From contig JAEUUO010000023.1 of the NCBI GenBank assembly GCA_016787575.1, positions 62,001-126,000 on the forward strand: a DNA stretch of 64,000 nt, in the 5' to 3' direction. Position numbers and translations under genes: made by a program. Every line of letters starts with the position of its first letter. Position 1 is the first letter of the stretch. The notes beneath the pieces are model-generated. The model had not been told where the DNA came from, did no database searches, and worked only from the letters and a program-made list of their open reading frames with translations. Below, piece after piece: positions 53,710-62,275 of the stretch. The stretch is from Saprospiraceae bacterium. Its GTDB lineage: Bacteria; Bacteroidota; Bacteroidia; Chitinophagales; Saprospiraceae.

Positions 53710-54489
53710 TTAAAACCCCATATGTAGACACAAACCATACTGATTGGTATTGATTAGGGGCTCTAGACGGAGGGTATTGGAGCCTGGTTTGCAATGGAAC
53801 AAAACCTTGTTTAAACTTGGATACATCCAATAGGCTAGTTTTGTTGACAGAATTCCAATTCCGGCCCCCATGCTCACATCGGTCAACCAATGGCGATTGT
53901 TGATTACTCTAAAAGCTCCAGTCCCACATGCAATTGCATATCCTGCAATACCGTACCAAATCGATTGTTCTCTGTATTCTTGCCATAACAATTCAGCTCC
54001 AACAAATGCATTAGCTGTATGCCCAGAAGGAAAGGATTTGTGCCCTGTTTTGTCTGGTCTTTCAACATTGGTGGTGTTTTTTAAACTGGTAACCACTGTA
54101 ATCATTAAAATATAAGAAGTGAGTAATACAAGACTACGTTCCTTTATACTGTTTTTTCCCTTAATTCCTATTAATTCCAATCCAATTGCACTTACAGAGG
54201 GTGCATATTGCATAAAATCATCTACAGAAAACTTGTCATCTATGTGCTCGTTAACTTCTTCTCTGATTTCTTTATTTAATAATCGCAAGGAGGGAATTTT
54301 TAATCCTGCTATACCGTAAAAAATTCCTGCTGTTGGAATAATTAATTGTCTATAACTAAATGGAAGTAATGGTTTATTTTTTTCTGTTATTATGGTATCT
54401 AAATGATAATTGACAGCTGGGCATTTCTGACTATTGATTGCATTGCAGGAAAAGAATAGGATAAAAATGAAACCTAATTTTAAAATCAT
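53710..54489 (-). CDS. PAP2-family lipid phosphatase
   Basis: 259 residues. N-terminal signal or anchor (FIFILFFSCNA); membrane segments; the phosphatase motifs K-x6-RP (KNTTNVERP), PSGH (KSFPSGHTAN) and R-x5-H-x3-D (RVINNRHWLTD). Known: removes phosphate from lipid or isoprenoid phosphates at the membrane, e.g. phosphatidic acid or undecaprenyl diphosphate. Substrate unknown. It lies 38 bases after the MbfA-like gene on the same strand, so the two may share a transcript. Confidence 0.9.
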   Translation of the reverse strand: MILKLGFIFILFFSCNAINSQKCPAVNYHLDTIITEKNKPLLPFSYRQLIIPTAGIFYGIAGLKIPSLRLLNKEIREEVNEHIDDKFSVDDFMQYAPSVSAIGLELIGIKGKNSIKERSLVLLTSYILMITVVTSLKNTTNVERPDKTGHKSFPSGHTANAFVGAELLWQEYREQSIWYGIAGYAIACGTGAFRVINNRHWLTDVSMGAGIGILSTKLAYWMYPSLNKVLFHCKPGSNTLRLEPLINTNQYGLCLHMGF

Positions 54490-54527
54490 AAAAAAGTTTG
54501 AAAAAATTATTTGATTATAAGATAAAA

Positions 54528-55628
54528 TTATCCAGCAATGGAAACACCTATTAATTTACCAATTCCAAAAGTAATGGCTGCAGCCATTAATCCAAATAAA
54601 ACTTGTCGCATACCAGAATACCAAACATTTTTTCCTGTGAATAATGTAATCGATGAGCCAATTATAAATAATCCGATAGCACTCAATCCGGCACTTATAA
54701 AAACAGCTTTCATGCCACCAATAAAAAAATAAGGAATTACTGGAATTACTGCCCCAATAGCAAATAATATGAAGGAAGTAATGGCAGCCTCCATAGCAGA
54801 TCCTTTTAATTCTTCCGGATTAATACCCAATTCTTCTTTTACCAATAATTGATGGGCTTGTTCTGTATTATGCATCAAATCCCTGGCCATTTTTTTTGCT
54901 TGCTCTTCAGGAATTCCTTTGGCAATATATATTAAGGCTAGTTCCCTTTCCTCTCCTTCCGGATTGCTTTCCAATTCATCCATTTCCAGTTGCATTTGAT
55001 TTTCATAAAGTTCTTGCGAACTTTTAACGGAGATCCATTCTCCCAAAGACATCGACAAAGCCCCTGCCAATAATCCTGCCAAGCCGGTCAACAATACTTC
55101 ATTTTGTCCACTGGTAGCTCCGGCAATTCCCATTACCAAACTAAAATTAGATACCAGACCATCGTTACCTCCTAAAACTGCTGCTCTCAATGCATTGCCC
55201 CCAACAGAGCGATGCCTTTTTTCAAATCGGGCCAGACTTGCTCCGGAAATGTTGGTGTTATTGTTAAGTATGTTTTTTAGTATACTTACATGCGCAGTAT
55301 CCGAAATGGAAGGATTTGATTTTCCTTCTGCTCTGGTCTTTATAATTGCATTTGAAATGCTTTTTTCTGTATCTAACAATACACCAAGTACGTAGTCATT
55401 GCCAAAATACGTTCCGACTAGCTTTAAAGTTTTAGCCCTCCAAGATGGATTCGGCAATTTTGATATGTCGAGATTTTTTTTAGCTAAAAAGGATTTTGCA
55501 TGACTGGATTCAATGGCTGCCATTTCAGAAAAGATCTTTGCAACATTTGGATCACTTTCTGTCTCTGCTAAATAGGTGTATAAAAATCCAGCGTCGACTT
55601 CAGTTTGTATGTTTTTCTCGTTGATCAT
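54528..55628 (-). CDS. MbfA-like iron transporter: ferritin-like domain fused to a VIT1/CCC1 membrane domain
   Basis: 366 residues. N-terminal ferritin-like helices (about 1-130) with Glu/His motifs TEVDAGFLYTYLAETE and AAIESSHA (E-x-x-H); then RHRSVGGNALRAAVLGGNDGLVSNFSLVMGIAGA, the start of the VIT1/CCC1 domain, with GEWISVKSSQELYE and three further hydrophobic segments. Known: membrane-bound ferritin A exports iron and protects from oxidative stress; the ferritin part senses or oxidises Fe(II). Starts 27 bases after the gliding-type gene. Whether it exports iron or manganese here cannot be told. Confidence 0.88.
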   Translation of the reverse strand: MINEKNIQTEVDAGFLYTYLAETESDPNVAKIFSEMAAIESSHAKSFLAKKNLDISKLPNPSWRAKTLKLVGTYFGNDYVLGVLLDTEKSISNAIIKTRAEGKSNPSISDTAHVSILKNILNNNTNISGASLARFEKRHRSVGGNALRAAVLGGNDGLVSNFSLVMGIAGATSGQNEVLLTGLAGLLAGALSMSLGEWISVKSSQELYENQMQLEMDELESNPEGEERELALIYIAKGIPEEQAKKMARDLMHNTEQAHQLLVKEELGINPEELKGSAMEAAITSFILFAIGAVIPVIPYFFIGGMKAVFISAGLSAIGLFIIGSSITLFTGKNVWYSGMRQVLFGLMAAAITFGIGKLIGVSIAG

Positions 55629-55655
55629 ATTTAGAATTGGTTGTTAAACTGAAAC

Positions 55656-58070
55656 TTAACGAATTAAACTAAAGGATCCGGATTTTTGCTTAGTCACAGG
55701 CGGATCATCTTTAACATAGCGTATTTTATATTCTACCTGGTACATGTATGTTTCAATTGGAGCAGGCAGTGATTTATACATTCCATCCCAGCCGATTTTG
55801 TAATTTCCTCCATAAGTATATATATTTTGTCCCCAGCGATTGTAAATTTTTATTTTATAATCTTCAATTACATCACCGCATTTATTTGCAGGCCTAAAAT
55901 CATTGTTTAATTGATCTCCATTATCCGGTGTAAATACATTTGGAAATTTTAAACAATCACAATCATCTATTAAAACAACATTGAAATATTTAATGGCACA
56001 ATCATCAATTGTATCAAATGCAAGGTTTTTGTATGTTCCAGGTTTAGTTAAAATTGTATCACCGTAACGGAAATGTTCGCAAAAGAAAACTGTATCTAAA
56101 TCAATAATTGTATCCGTTTGGTATGTTTTAGAAAGCACAAGTTCAAGGTTCAGACTGTCACAACCATCTTGACTCTTGAAAAGTATTTGATAGGTTCCGG
56201 GATTCGTGTACGTATTGTTATTAAATTTAAACTCTTTACCACAATAATTTTGAGAAAGTTTACTTGTAGTTCCTTTAATTATCTTAAGATCAATTATAAA
56301 AATTGAATCACAAATGCCGCCTTGTCCCGGAATTGAAATCAAATGGATCCCTTCTTTGTTAAATATTTTTCCTTTAAATGTAAAACCAGTTCCTTCACAA
56401 ATGCTGGCAAAAACGGTATCAATAAATCCAGTTTGCACTTCTAAACGTTTCGTTAAACTCTTAACTACACAGCTAAATTGCAACACACGTGTAATTGAAT
56501 AAAAACCGGGATTTTGAAAAACATATTTTAAATCCCCGTCCTGATAAATGGTATCCCGATCAACGATCCAATAACCGGTTCCCGGACCGGCAGATTGATC
56601 TATAAACTGGACCTCACCCGGACAGACTTTAGCTGGAATATCAAATTCAGGAGTTAACAGTGGAATTTCCTCACATAAAGTAAATTCTTTAAGTAGGGAA
56701 TCTTTGTAGTTAATGTAATCAATAAGCCGATGTCCGGATTTTGTCTGGTAGCTGAAATCAGAAATTTGCCATATTGGTTTGTAAACAGCAAGTTCAGAAG
56801 TCACATCAATATCAAAACAACCCGATAAAAATTGACGATCGGTTTTAATGATTAAACCTTGACTTATATTTTTATCAGTATACGCCCTAGAAAATCCACC
56901 CAGCAATACAGAGCCCATGCTGCTTTTTCGCACGCGAGTATATTGTGAACCATGCATGTTGTATAAAAAAGCCTTCCTAATACTTCCATCATTTTTAATT
57001 ACATACAAAGCATTTTTATTGGGTGCGCTAGGTCCTGAGATATCGTGAGCTGAAAAAGACGATGTACTGACACCAATTGCATAATCCCCATTGTCTAAAA
57101 GCGCAAGGCCTTCCCCTATGGTGCTAAAATCCCTTCCATTGTTTACTTCATACACATTGGCAAATACAGTATTCATCGAACTGTCAACTTTGATTAGAAA
57201 AGGATCGCTTTCTGAACTTGTGTGATCTGCTTCTAAAATAGTTGTAAATCCTGTGATCAGGTAATGGTCCTGAGCATCAACCAATAAATCAAAAGCATTG
57301 GTTCGTTGATTGTTGTAGCCATATGTTTTGAATGCAATTGGATTTCCGCCAGGATCAGCTTTTAAAATAAAGGCTTGAAATGTGGCATCTGCGATGCATC
57401 GACCTGTGACTATCAAATTTTCCCTGGAATCAAGTTTTACTGCGTAGGCTTCATCATAGGTGCCTGCTGGATTGCCAAAAGTTTTAGACCAAAGTACATT
57501 TCCATTAGAATCTAATTTTACAATGTAAATATCAGCTGCTGTGTTGTCTGTTCCATGAAATGCAGTATTGCCTACAATTACGAATCCTCCGTCCGGAGTT
57601 TGCACGATATCGCGACCAAATTCAGTATTGTTTCCAATGCGTTTCATCCAAATGACTTGTCCGGTTTTAGAAATTTTTCCCGCTAATATGGATGCACGAA
57701 AAAAGCCAGTTCCCAAATTAAAACTGAATACAATATCTCCTTCCGGGGTTTCAACAATACCAGCATTTGTATTGGTTGGTGCACCGGAAGCTCCCAGGGT
57801 TTTAGTCCATAAAACATGTCCGGTACAATCATAGCGACTGATAAATCCTTCAGAATGTTGAGGAGTTAAGGTGTCAGTCAGAAAACCAAGAGTTGCAAAT
57901 CCATCATCTGATAAAGTTTCCACATCATAGAAACTAGCTTCATTCGTTTTCTTACCGGGAATAAACGTTTGAGGGCCATAAGTCTTTTGGAATCGAATGG
58001 ATTGTGCAATTCCTTGATTTATAACAAATAATATAATTATGAAAATAAATATGCGAAAAACTTGTTGCAT
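55656..58070 (-). CDS. T9SS type B (gliding-motility-type) secreted protein with beta-propeller-like N-terminus
   Basis: 804 residues. Signal peptide (IFIFIIILFVINQGIAQ). First about 400 residues are repeated strands of the type G-x-V-L-W-x-K-T-x-G and D-G-G-F-x-I-x-G (GHVLWTKTLGASG, GQVIWMKRIGN, GNVLWSKTFGNPAG), i.e. a propeller of about six or seven blades (PKD/PQQ-like). Then a PKD domain (GPGTGYWIVDRDT) and Cys-containing strands (SICEGTGFTFKGK, CGKEFKFNNNTYTNPGTYQ). C-terminal type B domain: FPNVFTPDNGDQLNNDF, IKIYNRWGQNIYTY, WDGMYKSLPAPIETYMYQV, SFSLIR. Known: this end is exported by T9SS and may be surface-attached. Role unknown. First gene of a run with mbfA and pap2. Confidence 0.9.
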   Translation of the reverse strand: MQQVFRIFIFIIILFVINQGIAQSIRFQKTYGPQTFIPGKKTNEASFYDVETLSDDGFATLGFLTDTLTPQHSEGFISRYDCTGHVLWTKTLGASGAPTNTNAGIVETPEGDIVFSFNLGTGFFRASILAGKISKTGQVIWMKRIGNNTEFGRDIVQTPDGGFVIVGNTAFHGTDNTAADIYIVKLDSNGNVLWSKTFGNPAGTYDEAYAVKLDSRENLIVTGRCIADATFQAFILKADPGGNPIAFKTYGYNNQRTNAFDLLVDAQDHYLITGFTTILEADHTSSESDPFLIKVDSSMNTVFANVYEVNNGRDFSTIGEGLALLDNGDYAIGVSTSSFSAHDISGPSAPNKNALYVIKNDGSIRKAFLYNMHGSQYTRVRKSSMGSVLLGGFSRAYTDKNISQGLIIKTDRQFLSGCFDIDVTSELAVYKPIWQISDFSYQTKSGHRLIDYINYKDSLLKEFTLCEEIPLLTPEFDIPAKVCPGEVQFIDQSAGPGTGYWIVDRDTIYQDGDLKYVFQNPGFYSITRVLQFSCVVKSLTKRLEVQTGFIDTVFASICEGTGFTFKGKIFNKEGIHLISIPGQGGICDSIFIIDLKIIKGTTSKLSQNYCGKEFKFNNNTYTNPGTYQILFKSQDGCDSLNLELVLSKTYQTDTIIDLDTVFFCEHFRYGDTILTKPGTYKNLAFDTIDDCAIKYFNVVLIDDCDCLKFPNVFTPDNGDQLNNDFRPANKCGDVIEDYKIKIYNRWGQNIYTYGGNYKIGWDGMYKSLPAPIETYMYQVEYKIRYVKDDPPVTKQKSGSFSLIR

Positions 58071-58171
58071 AGAAATTCAATTTAATGACAAAGTAGGGCA
58101 TTTCAATCGAATGTTATAAGCCCAATCTGTATAAAATCTCATAAGATTGCTTTGTATCTTGCAAACCCTTC

Positions 58172-59623
58172 ATGAAAAAATTATTTGCTGTTAATATTGT
58201 ATTATTAATAGGCTTGAATTTATTTGTTAAAGCCTTATACCTTTTGGGGATAGATCGCCAATTTCAGCTGGCATTGGGTGTTGAAGATTACGGTTTATAC
58301 TATAAATTACTCAATTTTACCTTACTCTTTCAGTTTCTAAACGATTTTGGAATTCAAAATTACACCAATCGATTGGTTAGTCAAAATAGAGGGGGAGTTG
58401 AAAAACATTTCAATCAATTGCTTGGACTTAAGTTGATGCTTTCCTTGATTTATGTGATTTGTATTGTATTGTTTATTTTTTTATTTGAGTATGAAAGATT
58501 TCAACTTTCTTTAATTCTGCATTTGGCATTCAACCAAATTCTAATTAGTGCGGTGTTTTTCGTGCGATCCATAATATCAGGATTAGGATATTATAAATCG
58601 GATAGTTTTTTATCTATTTTAGATCGGGTATTGTTAATTTTATTTGGGGCACTCATTTTATGGTATCCTGAATTAAGAAATTACTTAAGCATAGAGGGAT
58701 TTGTTTGGATACAAACCATTTCCATTGGAAGCTGCCTGGTACTTGCTGTGGGGTTTTTATTATACAAAGGAGTTCGCATTAAATGGCCGACTTTTGACAA
58801 AGCTCAATTAATGCCGGTGGTAAAAGCATGCATTCCATTTAGTCTTATATATTTGTTTAGTACAATGTACAACAAATTGGATGTGCTATTAATTGGAAAA
58901 TTTTTGGAAAACGGAGACGAACAAGTTGGAATTTATGCAGCTTCCATGCGCATTTTTGAAGCATCCAGCATGGTGTCATTGGCATTTGGTAGTTTGCTTT
59001 TGGCTATGTTTTCTGTATTGTATAAAGACACCGATAAACTTACAGAGTTATTAAAAATGGCTTTGAATTTGTTGTTTGTATTTACCATCGCATTGGTAAC
59101 TACCAGTTGTTTTTATGCAAAAGAACTTATGAATTTACTTTACAGTCAAAACAACAATTATTGGGAGTTTATATTTTGTTTAGTAATGCTTTCCTTTTTA
59201 CCGGCCAGTTTGAATTATATATTTGGAGCCTTATTTCAGGCAATCCACAAGGAAAAACAGTTGTTCTTGTTTTACATGTTAGCAGGATTAATTAGTTTTG
59301 TTTTAAATGTTTATTTAATAAAAAGTTTACAATTGATAGGTGTAGCCTATGTCACCGTTCTAACACATAGTTTTTTATTTGGTATTCAAATTATATATCT
59401 GCAACATAAACAAATCATTCAACTGAATTCTACGTTTTGGTTAAAAATGCTTTTTCTAATGATTGCAGCTTACTGTGTGAGTTCACTGTTCAAATCCAAT
59501 ATTGAGGATTGGCGAATTGGGATGATCCTGTCGATAGGAGGTATCCTTTTGTTGTCAGTCTTGTTAAAGATGGTTGATCTGAATGATTTTATACGCTTAA
59601 AATCAGGCATTAATTCGGTATAA
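58172..59623 (+). CDS. Polysaccharide flippase (Wzx/MATE-like)
   Basis: 483 residues with 12-14 hydrophobic helices along the whole length, e.g. IVLLIGLNLFVKALYLLGI, FSLIYLFSTMYNKLDVLLIGKFL (the conserved substrate-cavity helix with N-K-x-D-x-x-L-I), VSLAFGSLLLAMFSVLYKD. This matches the oligosaccharide flippase family (PST/Wzx, RfbX), which moves lipid-linked saccharides across the inner membrane. No glycosyltransferase genes are adjacent, so the substrate is unknown; it may serve a dispersed O-antigen or exopolysaccharide pathway. Divergent from the T9SS gene with 101 bases between. Confidence 0.88.
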   Translation: MKKLFAVNIVLLIGLNLFVKALYLLGIDRQFQLALGVEDYGLYYKLLNFTLLFQFLNDFGIQNYTNRLVSQNRGGVEKHFNQLLGLKLMLSLIYVICIVLFIFLFEYERFQLSLILHLAFNQILISAVFFVRSIISGLGYYKSDSFLSILDRVLLILFGALILWYPELRNYLSIEGFVWIQTISIGSCLVLAVGFLLYKGVRIKWPTFDKAQLMPVVKACIPFSLIYLFSTMYNKLDVLLIGKFLENGDEQVGIYAASMRIFEASSMVSLAFGSLLLAMFSVLYKDTDKLTELLKMALNLLFVFTIALVTTSCFYAKELMNLLYSQNNNYWEFIFCLVMLSFLPASLNYIFGALFQAIHKEKQLFLFYMLAGLISFVLNVYLIKSLQLIGVAYVTVLTHSFLFGIQIIYLQHKQIIQLNSTFWLKMLFLMIAAYCVSSLFKSNIEDWRIGMILSIGGILLLSVLLKMVDLNDFIRLKSGINSV

Positions 59624-59664
59624 ATTATTGATTATCAATGGAATAATTTAAAATTAAATTTGTT

Positions 59665-59694
59665 TTGTAATAAAAGAAGGCTCCATTATATTTG
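59665..59694 (+). promoter_or_regulatory. Promoter of tRNA-Val
   Basis: TTG (59665-59667), 19-base spacer, TATATTTG (59687-59694): a textbook Bacteroidota promoter, 17 bases before the tRNA 5' end. Confidence 0.8.
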
Positions 59695-59711
59695 CAGCCC
59701 CTAATCAGTCG

Positions 59712-59786
59712 GGGAGATTAGCTCAGCTGGTTCAGAGCACCTGCCTTACAAGCAGGGGGTCACTGGTTCGAACCCAGTATCTCCCA
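59712..59786 (+). tRNA. tRNA-Val (anticodon TAC)
   Basis: 75 bases. Acceptor GGGAGAT pairs with ATCTCCC; anticodon stem CTGCC/AGCAG with anticodon TAC; T arm CTGG-TTCGAAC-CCAG. Discriminator A; CCA not encoded. Confidence 0.97.
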
Positions 59787-59789
59787 CAA

Positions 59790-59828
59790 AAAAAAAAGGA
59801 GTTATGATTTTTTCATAGCTCCTTTTTT
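59790..59828. terminator. Bidirectional terminator between tRNA-Val and a T9SS gene
   Basis: AAAGGAGTTATGA and TCATAGCTCCTTT pair (one G-U), with A runs before and T runs after, so it can act on both strands: for the tRNA and for the convergent gene at 59853. Confidence 0.88.
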
Positions 59829-59852
59829 ATTGCCTGCAATCAACTAAAGCTT

Positions 59853-60710
59853 TCATTGTTTGATAAGTCTAATGGCACTTTGTTTGCCATTATCACTTTG
59901 GAACACAAGAAAGTAAATACCACAAGGCAATGATTCAAGATTGATTTTTGAAATTGTATTTTGTAACCGCCCTTTTTGTATTGGCTTACCGGTTAATGTA
60001 ATTATTCTGTAATTAGTTTGAATTGAATTGTTTAAGTCAAATTCTATATTAGTGTGAAACGGATTCGGATAAACTTTGATATTTAAACCACTCTTGAGAT
60101 CCTCATTTTTTGTTAAAAAGCAAGAAGTAGGAGCCTTTGGAAATAATAAATTGCTGTTTTTATAAAAACAAAGTAGCACATCTGAATAATCTGTTTCACA
60201 AAATCTGAAATGATTGATAAGACCATATTGACTACCAACGCCATCAATCCAGTATTCATGTCCCCAGTTCGGATCTCCTTTGCGAACTAATTTAAGTCGT
60301 TTTCTGACCTGGCCATCATTTAAAGTTATGGTATCTGTTTCTTCAACTTGTAGTGTACAGAATTCATTAATTTTAAATATATCATTAATTTTCAAGCCAA
60401 AGTCATACAATACACGTTCATTTTCATTATCCTGTTTGTAGTATACTTTATTAGAACCATCTTCTCTGAGTAAACCATTTTGATAAATCCAATTGGTATT
60501 TAGTGAATCAAACGAATAGTATATTTTGTGATACATTAAGCCATTGACTAAGGTGTCATCAAAGAGCCGGATCGAGTATGAGCTAAAGTCAGGTGTAAAT
60601 GTTGGGTATATTGCAACATTCCATTGATTTTCTTTATTTACTAATTTTTGAGCATTCAGGAACGTCAAAGTTGAACACATCAATAGGCAGATGCATTTAA
60701 AAAGTTTCAT
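59853..60710 (-). CDS. T9SS type A sorting-domain protein of unknown function
   Basis: 285 residues from the ATG at 60710, which begins the signal peptide (KLFKCICLLMCSTLTFLNAQ); an ATG at 60752 overlaps the preceding stop (ATGA) but gives no signal. The middle is beta-rich with YSFDSLNTNWIYQNGLLREDG and WIDGVGSQYGLINHF, as in many uncharacterised Bacteroidota secreted proteins. C-terminal type A domain: IKVYPNPFHTNIEFDLN, YRIITLTGKPIQKGRL, LESLPCGIYFLVFQS, SAIRLIKQ. Exported by T9SS. Last of three consecutive T9SS genes. Confidence 0.85.
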   Translation of the reverse strand: MKLFKCICLLMCSTLTFLNAQKLVNKENQWNVAIYPTFTPDFSSYSIRLFDDTLVNGLMYHKIYYSFDSLNTNWIYQNGLLREDGSNKVYYKQDNENERVLYDFGLKINDIFKINEFCTLQVEETDTITLNDGQVRKRLKLVRKGDPNWGHEYWIDGVGSQYGLINHFRFCETDYSDVLLCFYKNSNLLFPKAPTSCFLTKNEDLKSGLNIKVYPNPFHTNIEFDLNNSIQTNYRIITLTGKPIQKGRLQNTISKINLESLPCGIYFLVFQSDNGKQSAIRLIKQ

Positions 60711-60748
60711 AAAATCAAAGCGAACCTTAGGATGCAATTTTCCAGTAA

Positions 60749-62260
60749 TCATAGTTTTAAAAATTTAAAAGTTTTAATAAAATTTATATTTGAATCGCGA
60801 ATGGTTAGATAATAAATGCCGCTGGAAACATTTCTTAAATCAATTTTAATCGGGAACCCACTTACTTTTTGGGTGTATACAACATTAGCATTTAAATCGG
60901 AAATGCTAATTATTGAAGACGTAGATGGAAATTCAGCCTCTAATAGCAGTTCATTTGTAACAGGATTGTTAAAATGAACATTGTAAAATGAATTTTCTAT
61001 CGGAATTTCCAAATTGGTTAAAAGTTGAAAACTATCACAACCAGGTAAAATGCAGCCGTTTCGATCCGTATGAACAAGCCAATCATCGGAATTTGTAATT
61101 TGCCCACCTTCCAGTTTTGGGATTATATTTCCACAAAAGACTAATTCTCCATTTTCCATTTCCAATCCATCATAGAAATGACTGTAACCATTAAGAGAAA
61201 TGGTGTCATTGTAACTTTTCTCCCATATAATTTTCCCATTAGGTGAAAATCTTACCACCCATCCTCCACATTTATAAGGATTGGCTTTACCAGCATTTTC
61301 ACTATCGCCAATTAAAATGATATCACCATTCTTAGCCTCCATTAAGTTTTTAATACGTTTTGGATGTTTGCTATAAAAAATGTGATGCCATTGGATGTTT
61401 CCCAGGCTATCCATTTTATAAACTATAGGTTGCATGGGAAATGTGTCGTTAAATAAAACTTCAATTTCCTGATGCCATAGACCAACACAACCATTATCTT
61501 TAGTAGGTTTGATAGGTTCTAATCCCAATCCATATTTTCCTTCGTGAGTCCATGGAAGATAAAAATTTTGAATGTTTCTTCCATTAGAATCAAATTTTCG
61601 AACGTGTCCTCTTATTACACCATTTTTATTATAGTATGTTTTGCTTGCTAAAAAATTTCCATCTACCGTCGGAAGGTAACCTGTTAAATCTTCATAGAAT
61701 TTTTTATCAGTATCAGTAAATTTATACACTACCTCAAAATTTTTATTCATATACCATACTTCAGTAGAATCAAAGCCTTTTATATTTCTGTCATGCCAAT
61801 ACAGAACATTCATATAAAGAAGTCCATTGTGATGATTTAATACTGTTGGAGAAATTCTTTTACTATAGGGACCTAATTCTTTCAATTGTATTAGATTGCC
61901 ATTAAGATCAATTTTATATAAACGCATTACATAATTAGGATTATAATCCGGGGTTACACATAAGTAAATAAATTGATCATCAGCCGTTATGCTCTCTTCA
62001 TTTAGCGGCCCTACACTGTCAAGTTGAATTCTCCAAATCAGATTTAAATTTTTATCAAAGCAAAGCAAGCCAGTACAACTAACTGTGTTTTGATGACAGT
62101 AATTTGCTGAGAATACTACAAACCGATTGCCAACTTGTATGATATTCCATGCGATATCATTATCTCCCTCAAAATCAAAATAGCGACTAAAGTATTGTTG
62201 ACTATTTAATTTATATGTGAGCAATAAAAGGGAAAAGATGAAAAATTGTAATATTTTCAT
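60749..62260 (-). CDS. T9SS type A sorting-domain protein with beta-propeller-like repeats
   Basis: 503 residues. Signal peptide (KILQFFIFSLLLLTYKLNSQQ). Strands of the type D-x-x-G-N-L-I-x-x-x-x-L-G and D-S-L-G-N-I-Q-W-H (NLNLIWRIQLDS, SLGNIQWHHIF, PNGKIIWEKSYND) indicate a propeller-like repeat as in the 55656 protein. C-terminal type A domain (about 425-503): FYNVHFNNPVTNELLLEAEFP, IISISDLNANVVYTQKVSG, IDLRNVSSGIYYLTIRD. Known: T9SS exports it. Function unknown. It lies 15 bases from the preceding gene and overlaps the next frame, so the three genes form one operon. Confidence 0.88.
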   Translation of the reverse strand: MKILQFFIFSLLLLTYKLNSQQYFSRYFDFEGDNDIAWNIIQVGNRFVVFSANYCHQNTVSCTGLLCFDKNLNLIWRIQLDSVGPLNEESITADDQFIYLCVTPDYNPNYVMRLYKIDLNGNLIQLKELGPYSKRISPTVLNHHNGLLYMNVLYWHDRNIKGFDSTEVWYMNKNFEVVYKFTDTDKKFYEDLTGYLPTVDGNFLASKTYYNKNGVIRGHVRKFDSNGRNIQNFYLPWTHEGKYGLGLEPIKPTKDNGCVGLWHQEIEVLFNDTFPMQPIVYKMDSLGNIQWHHIFYSKHPKRIKNLMEAKNGDIILIGDSENAGKANPYKCGGWVVRFSPNGKIIWEKSYNDTISLNGYSHFYDGLEMENGELVFCGNIIPKLEGGQITNSDDWLVHTDRNGCILPGCDSFQLLTNLEIPIENSFYNVHFNNPVTNELLLEAEFPSTSSIISISDLNANVVYTQKVSGFPIKIDLRNVSSGIYYLTIRDSNINFIKTFKFLKL

Positions 62261-62275
62261 TATTTTAAATTTTAT

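Noticed and set aside
54528..55628. Rubrerythrin or plain ferritin
   Set aside because: Only the first third is ferritin-like; the rest is a VIT1/CCC1 membrane domain, so an MbfA-like transporter fits better.
59712..59786. tRNA-Val as an attachment site
   Set aside because: Ordinary promoter and terminator on both sides; no integrase or repeated end fragment seen.
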